From Pirellulales bacterium (GTDB taxonomy: Bacteria; Planctomycetota; Planctomycetia; Pirellulales; Thermoguttaceae), in contig JAFGRD010000122.1 of assembly GCA_016935315.1 (NCBI GenBank), positions 1 through 33,346 on the forward strand: a DNA stretch of 33,346 nt, given 5' to 3'. Below are positions 28,941 through 33,346 of the stretch, in pieces. The number at the start of each line of letters is the position of its first letter. Within the stretch, counting starts at the first letter, position 1. A program made the position numbers and the translations under genes. The notes beneath the pieces are model-generated. The model searched no databases. It saw only the letters and a program-made list of their open reading frames with translations, and was not told the DNA's origin.

Positions 28941-30916
28941 CACGAGTGCCTCCGGTCGGAGTAGGAACAGGCAGAGACGCTCTCGGCAGGGACGCCGTTA
29001 GCGGAGACGCGGCCGGCAGAAGCGCCTTCGGCAGAAACGGAAATCCGCTGGTGCGAAACGGAAGCCGCCGCCAGAGCAGCGGAAACGGGTCTGGCCCCGT
29101 GGGACGCCGGCGGCGGGGCGTGCGGCGCGTGCCGCCGCCGACGCAGCAAGGCCACCGTCAGCTTTCCCAGAAACAGGCTGTTGGTCATCAGGTATCGTCG
29201 CCAAAGACGCCGCGGCTCGCAGCACAATCGGAAAAGCCACTCCAGCCCGCGGCGCTGCATCCACTGCGGGGCCGTCCTCTTGTTGCCCGCGTGAAAATCG
29301 AACGCCGCTCCCACGCACACCTGTACCGCCCGGATCCGCTGGCGGTGCCGATAGGCGAACCAGTCTTGTTTGGGCGCCCCCAGGCCGAGGAAGACGATGC
29401 CCGCGCCGCTGGACTCGATACGACGGATGGTCTGCTCGAGTTCTGCGTCGGAGAGCGGCCGAAACGGGGGCGATTCCGCCCCGGCGACAACCAACCGCGG
29501 ATAGCGGGTGACCAGGTTGGCATGCAACGCCCGGATGGTCTCAGGCAAGGCTCCGTACAAGTAGATCGGCACACGCTCGGCGGCCGCGCGCTCGCACAGC
29601 CGCAGCATCAGTTCCGGACCGTACACCCGTTCGCGCAGCCGAACGCCGTGCACGAGGCGCAGCGCCCAGCGGACCGGCTGGCCGTCGGGCCCCACCATGT
29701 CGAACGTGTTGACGGCGTCGCGCAATGCGGGATCGCCGGCGGCGGTCATCAACGCGTGCACTGCGTGCAGCGAAACGACGCCGGACCGGCGCCGCCTGGC
29801 GGCGTCGAGGATCACCCCGGTCGCCTCCTCATAGTCGGTGGCGCTGACCCGCACGCCGAACAGGTCGTGCTTGGGCGGCCACGCCGGTTCCGCGACGTTG
29901 CCGGCCGCCTGGTCGTCCTTCGTGGGCCATGCGGCGTCAGGCCCGGCGCCGCTTCGCCGCAGGAGCCGTCTTCGTGCCGTCCGCGCGATCCGTTGCAGCG
30001 TCAGCGGCGGCGAGCAGGCGGCCGCCCAAGCCAGCCGGGCGTATCCTCGCAGACGCCGCGGGCCCAGGATGTCGACCTGGGCGATGCGATACTGTGCCAT
30101 GGCGTGACCTTCCATCCCCTGGGCGGTGCGACGCCAAAAGGGCCCCACCCTCCGCAGCGCAAGGAACTCGTCGTAGCCGATCTGGGTGAGTCGGGCCTGC
30201 TGCCGCCGGGCCCGATCGCACACGAAGGCGATCCGCGTGCGAAGCTCGGCCATATGCCGGTTATTCGTGCTTTCGGCGTGGATGCGATAGGAGAGCAGAA
30301 CGCGGTCGAGATTGGCCAGTTCCGCACGCTGCCCCATGCTCAGAAACATGGCCCAGTCTTCCAATACGCCGTCGGCGTGGTAGCCGCCCACCTCTCGCAG
30401 CAGCGACGTGCGGCACATGATCGTGGGATTGCACATGGCGTGGCGGCCGCGCATCAGATCGGCGAGAATCGTGCGATGGTCGGTGGCCAGCCGCGACGGC
30501 CGGCCGGTGCGGAGGGTCCCCAGCGGCTCGATCTGCGTTCCCAGCAATCCGGTTTCCGGATGCCGGCAGAGAAACGCCAGTTGCTGCTCGAGACGCGTCG
30601 GGTGCGAAACGTCGTCGGCGTCCATGCGGGCGAAGAACTCGGTTTCGCATAGCGCCAGGGCCCGGTTCGCGGCGACCGCCGGACCTTGGTGCGGTTGACG
30701 CAGGATCCGAATCCGCGGATCGTCGAGCTGCTCGATATACTCGGCCGAACCGTCGGTCGATCCGTCGTCGACGATCAGAAAACTCCAGTCCCGCAGGGTT
30801 TGGCGGCGAATCGACTCGACCGCTTCGGGCAGGTACGGCATCGCGTTGTAGACGGGCATGAAGACGGTGACTGCCGGCAACACGACGATCGAGTGCTCTG
30901 CTGTTGGTTTCGACAT
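28940..30916 (-). CDS. Fused GT2-GT26 (WecG/TagA) glycosyltransferase
   Basis: A 658-residue protein with two transferase domains. Residues 15-230 are a GT-A family 2 domain (FMPVYNAMPYL, IVDDGSTDGS with D50/D51, RMDADD at 97-102). Residues about 350-585 are a WecG/TagA/CpsF (GT26) domain (FGVRVSATDY, VGPDGQPVRWALR, GLGAPKQDWF, CVGAAFDFHAGNKRTAPQW). GT26 enzymes usually add the second sugar to a polyprenyl-diphosphate-linked sugar. The fusion suggests two successive additions by one polypeptide. ATG 30916 has GGAGAGG eight bases upstream. The last about 30 residues are a repetitive Ser/Ala tail. It overlaps the methyltransferase start by one base and lies 89 bp after an acyltransferase gene. 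Confidence 0.9.
   Translation of the reverse strand: MSKPTAEHSIVVLPAVTVFMPVYNAMPYLPEAVESIRRQTLRDWSFLIVDDGSTDGSAEYIEQLDDPRIRILRQPHQGPAVAANRALALCETEFFARMDADDVSHPTRLEQQLAFLCRHPETGLLGTQIEPLGTLRTGRPSRLATDHRTILADLMRGRHAMCNPTIMCRTSLLREVGGYHADGVLEDWAMFLSMGQRAELANLDRVLLSYRIHAESTNNRHMAELRTRIAFVCDRARRQQARLTQIGYDEFLALRRVGPFWRRTAQGMEGHAMAQYRIAQVDILGPRRLRGYARLAWAAACSPPLTLQRIARTARRRLLRRSGAGPDAAWPTKDDQAAGNVAEPAWPPKHDLFGVRVSATDYEEATGVILDAARRRRSGVVSLHAVHALMTAAGDPALRDAVNTFDMVGPDGQPVRWALRLVHGVRLRERVYGPELMLRLCERAAAERVPIYLYGALPETIRALHANLVTRYPRLVVAGAESPPFRPLSDAELEQTIRRIESSGAGIVFLGLGAPKQDWFAYRHRQRIRAVQVCVGAAFDFHAGNKRTAPQWMQRRGLEWLFRLCCEPRRLWRRYLMTNSLFLGKLTVALLRRRRHAPHAPPPASHGARPVSAALAAASVSHQRISVSAEGASAGRVSANGVPAESVSACSYSDRRHS
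28967..29035. repeat. Degenerate 15-bp repeats coding a pentapeptide tail
   Basis: The 3' end of the fused glycosyltransferase contains four to five imperfect 15-bp units encoding SAEGA, SAGRV, SANGV, PAESV and SA (residues 628-649). The units have diverged, so the repeat is not recent. No function is known. Confidence 0.65.
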
Positions 30917-31005
30917 GCCGTTAACCTCTCCGCTGAGTTCTCTTGCTGCTGTGTTCTCGGGGATCGGATGCGGCGGGGTGAGCAGCGCACCCCACGCGAT
31001 CTTCT

Positions 31006-32079
31006 TCATCGAAAGGCCAACCATCGTCGCAACGGCCGGCTGAGGCGCGCGGCCCGCCGTGCCGGCCCGCCCAGCAAAGGCACTTCGGCCACGCGTTGTG
31101 TGCCTTGCCTCGCGTGCTCCAGCGCCCGCCGCAGCCGGCCACACGTCACGGAACCATCGGCCACGGCGACCGACCCGGACATGACGCTCGTCTTGTCTTG
31201 CTCGAGGCCCTTGCTGTCGTCGATCCGTCGTATGCCGCGCGCGGCGGCGGCTCGGGCCAGCTCGATCAGGAGGATTCGGCCCGGCGAGTGCTGTCTCAGC
31301 TCGGGGTCATAGGCCGGGAACCAGCGGTGCAGCACTTTGTACGAGCGCATGCCCAGATGGACCGCGGCCAGGCGGTCGCCCAGATAAAGCGCTGAGAGCA
31401 CGCCGGCGAACGCCTCGTCCTGGTGCCGACGGATCCGCCGCAGCAGCTCCGCCACCCAGGCGAACTGCAGGATATTCGTGTGCCCGGTACGGACGTATTG
31501 GGCCGCTTTCCATTGAAGGAGCTTCTCGAAGACGCAGGAATCCGCCGTATGGAAGTCGAATCGCACCGCGCCGACGCGGCGCTCGGCCGCGCGTCGCCGG
31601 TAGCGGATGCGAGAGACCTCGCGGGAGCTGCGTTGGCGGAGATCCTCGTAGTACGCCTCGAAACCGCGGGAGAGATCCAGAAACGCCGCGGGAGCCGCCG
31701 TCCGATGGAAACGGCCGAACGGCTGTTGGTCGGCCAGGAGCTGATCGAAACGCCACGTGGCCAGGCCGCAGCCCCGGATCAGCTCTTCGGCGTCGAACGG
31801 CGTTCCGGGCGGGGTAACGACGCCTTGAAAATCGCAAAGCGGCGTGCCGACCGGCCGGCCGATCTTCCACCGGCCGTGCTGGAATGGAAAGAACCCGACG
31901 GTGCGGCCCGCCTCCTCCAGGATTCCCACCGCTACGCCCTTGCGGACCGAAGCCACGGCCCGAACGTACTCCGGCCGGAAGTAGGGGCTGGCCAGCGACG
32001 GATTGGCCCGCTGTATCTCGGACCAGAGCGCGACCTGCTCGCTGCCAAGTCGGTCGGCGTCAACGACGGTGATTTTCAT
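31006..32079 (-). CDS. CelD/BcsL-like GNAT acyltransferase (polysaccharide locus)
   Basis: A 357-residue soluble protein of the GNAT_6/BioF2 type. The N-terminal part (VALWSEIQRANPSLASPYFRPEYVRAV) is typical of the CelD/BcsL family. The central part (about 145-310) holds the acetyl-CoA fold, with FEKLLQWKAAQYVRTG, a GDRLAAVHLGMRS strand, WFPAYDPELRQHSPG and a DDSKGLEQDK block. The start ATG 32079 has GAGAG upstream. It lies 25 bp after the other acyltransferase gene and 89 bp before the fused glycosyltransferase, so it belongs to one leftward operon. Members of this family often accompany exopolysaccharide genes and are thought to acylate sugars or intermediates. The substrate is unknown. Confidence 0.8.
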   Translation of the reverse strand: MKITVVDADRLGSEQVALWSEIQRANPSLASPYFRPEYVRAVASVRKGVAVGILEEAGRTVGFFPFQHGRWKIGRPVGTPLCDFQGVVTPPGTPFDAEELIRGCGLATWRFDQLLADQQPFGRFHRTAAPAAFLDLSRGFEAYYEDLRQRSSREVSRIRYRRRAAERRVGAVRFDFHTADSCVFEKLLQWKAAQYVRTGHTNILQFAWVAELLRRIRRHQDEAFAGVLSALYLGDRLAAVHLGMRSYKVLHRWFPAYDPELRQHSPGRILLIELARAAAARGIRRIDDSKGLEQDKTSVMSGSVAVADGSVTCGRLRRALEHARQGTQRVAEVPLLGGPARRAARLSRPLRRWLAFR

Positions 32080-32104
32080 GGAAACGACTCTCGCGAATTG
32101 GCCT

Positions 32105-33169
32105 CTACGGCGCGGCCTGGACTGTTTGGGAAGCGATCGTCGCCGCGGCGGCTTCCCGGGCGATCTGCGGCTTGTCTTGTGCGTTAGTCGTGCAACGGCC
32201 GTTTTGCGGGGTGGTCGTCTGGCCGTCGGCCGCACGGCGTCTTCGCACCGACTTGCGCCGCCTCATGTACCGCAGCACGTCGCCGAGGAAGTGTCTCGCC
32301 GACCGTAATCCGTATCCCTGGACACAGTATTGGGTCATCAGCCGTCCGCCCCACATCGTCTTGGCCTGGGCGACCGTCTCTTGCGACGCGCCGCAGGAGT
32401 TGTAGCCGGCGGCCCCCGCCCGCTGCAGATCGTCGAGCATGTAGGAGATCAGCAACTGCGTGGCACCGTCGCGGAGATGCCCGTCGGCCGTGCCGGCCAT
32501 CCAGTCGCACGCCCGGCCGTCCGGCCGGTGGAGCACGACGCGGGCCGTGGCCGGCTCCCCGTCTCGTGCATGGCAGGTGTAGACCCGCAGGGCATCCGGC
32601 CCGAGCAACCGGGCGGCCAACCGCAGTCCCTCCAGTGTAATTCCGTACGAGAACTCGTTTCGCTTCTCCGAGCCCGCCAGGCAAGCGAGGGCGTCTTCCA
32701 GGCTGCCGCTCCGCGTGCACACGTATCCCGCGCGAAGGGCCTTGTTGGCCTGTTGCCGCACGACGCGATCGGCCTGATCCATCTGGAACGGGAAGTCGAT
32801 GTAGTTGGTGAACCACGGTGAGACGTGGAAGCACGACCAGATCCACGGCCGCGGGTCGGTCACAGCCGGCGAAAACGTCAGGTAACCTCGGGTCCCGTGC
32901 GCGATCATGTCGTCGACCAGCAGCCGGGCGGTCTGAAGCCACTGCCGCTGGATGCGATAGGACGCCTCGGTGGGCGTCGGGCTGAATTGAAGCGGCAGAT
33001 GCGGCTGATAGGGCGGCAGCGTCACCCGGCCCTTGCGGTCGCGATAGCAGACAACCCGCAGCGAGGGACCGTTCGATCCCCGCGGGGTATATTCCAGCGG
33101 CGTCCGCTTGACGTTCCAGTACTGCTGAGTGAACGTCTGCCACTCGGTGGTTGCCAGTGCGGTGTCCAT
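32105..33169 (-). CDS. GNAT/FemAB-like acyltransferase
   Basis: A 354-residue protein and the first gene of the visible polysaccharide operon. It resembles the FemAB/GNAT_6 superfamily: a first half with aromatic-rich segments (IWSCFHVSPWFTNYIDFPF), then QADRVVRQQANKALRAGY, and a second acetyltransferase-like half with EPATARVVLHRPDGRACDWMAG, GATQLLISYMLDDLQ and AGYNSCGASQETVAQAKTMWGGRLM. The last 50 residues are polar and low in complexity. ATG 33169 has AAGAAGAG upstream; a longer start at 33247 is unlikely. FemAB relatives transfer amino acids from tRNA or acyl groups to cell-wall or surface glycan precursors. The assignment is moderate; the donor and acceptor are unknown. Confidence 0.65.
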   Translation of the reverse strand: MDTALATTEWQTFTQQYWNVKRTPLEYTPRGSNGPSLRVVCYRDRKGRVTLPPYQPHLPLQFSPTPTEASYRIQRQWLQTARLLVDDMIAHGTRGYLTFSPAVTDPRPWIWSCFHVSPWFTNYIDFPFQMDQADRVVRQQANKALRAGYVCTRSGSLEDALACLAGSEKRNEFSYGITLEGLRLAARLLGPDALRVYTCHARDGEPATARVVLHRPDGRACDWMAGTADGHLRDGATQLLISYMLDDLQRAGAAGYNSCGASQETVAQAKTMWGGRLMTQYCVQGYGLRSARHFLGDVLRYMRRRKSVRRRRAADGQTTTPQNGRCTTNAQDKPQIAREAAAATIASQTVQAAP

Positions 33170-33177
33170 ATCTCTTC

Positions 33178-33206
33178 TTTCCCGAATAGGATCACGTTTT
33201 CCCGAA
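33178..33206 (-). promoter_or_regulatory. Two TTCGGGAAA repeats 20 bp apart before the operon
   Basis: On the minus strand TTCGGGAAA occurs at 33206-33198 and again at 33186-33178, start to start 20 bp, about two helical turns. The nearer copy ends nine bases before the ATG at 33169, next to the ribosome binding site. It could be an operator for a DNA-binding regulator or part of the leader. No clear -10/-35 pair is visible in 33207-33346. Confidence 0.35.
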
Positions 33207-33346
33207 CAGAATCGCGGCGCTACAGGGTTCGTCGAGTCCCGCATCAAGCGGTTTCCGGTCTAAATAGCCTTGCGTGATTTGTGGAAATCGCGATTCATGC
33301 AGCAAGTCTTGTGGTGTATTGGGTTTGCAGTTCCTTGTCGCGTTTG

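Noticed and set aside
28946-30652. 568-codon plus-strand frame
   Set aside because: Antisense to the fused glycosyltransferase, with no recognisable domain.

Overview
The window is GC-rich, densely coded bacterial DNA. Several features point to a planctomycete, probably of the Pirellulales type: an FHA/coiled-coil membrane protein, a membrane-anchored Ser/Thr kinase with a large C-terminal outer domain, a plant-like GDP-mannose 3,5-epimerase, and EF-P with its lysylation enzymes. This assignment is inferred from gene content; no rRNA or other marker gene is present.

Layout. 1-207: the truncated end of a small palindromic mobile element. 208-2151 (-): FHA-domain coiled-coil protein. 2808-4642 (+): DksA-type regulator and an HtrA-like periplasmic protease. 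4719-5933 (-): argininosuccinate synthase. 6268-8901 (-): large orphan protein with a pyruvate-phosphate-dikinase ATP-binding region behind a degenerate KaiC-like domain. 9509-14882 (+): a nitrogen and redox block made of a small unknown protein, NADPH-type glutamate dehydrogenase, a LysR regulator and the two subunits of an NfnAB-type transhydrogenase. 15039-18325 (+): a histidine kinase and sigma-54 response regulator with overlapping genes. 18335-21117: an EF-P beta-lysylation block (epmB/kamA divergent from efp-epmA). 21255-23979 (+): aroB and a TrkH-type potassium channel. 24013-26364 (-): Ser/Thr kinase. 26927-33169 (-): a surface-polysaccharide operon with two CelD/FemAB-like acyltransferases, a GT2-GT26 fusion glycosyltransferase, a methyltransferase and the epimerase.

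How genes work together. Glutamate dehydrogenase uses NADPH that an NfnAB complex could supply, with the LysR protein as a plausible local regulator. EpmB makes beta-lysine, EpmA attaches it, and EF-P carries the target lysine K34. The polysaccharide operon combines nucleotide-sugar epimerisation, sugar transfer, methylation and acylation.

The most unusual signals are not genes. A 233-bp element at 13231-13463 has perfect 33-bp terminal inverted repeats and a perfect 7-bp target duplication. The last base of that duplication is the A of the nfnB start codon, so the insertion sits directly between nfnA and nfnB. Related pieces with the same two-hairpin architecture occur at 1-190, 6164-6257 and 12262-12331. 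A separate 99-bp palindromic repeat occurs twice (21130-21228 and 27958-28056), with a compensatory base-pair change in its stem. I saw no transposase, tRNA, rRNA or CRISPR array.
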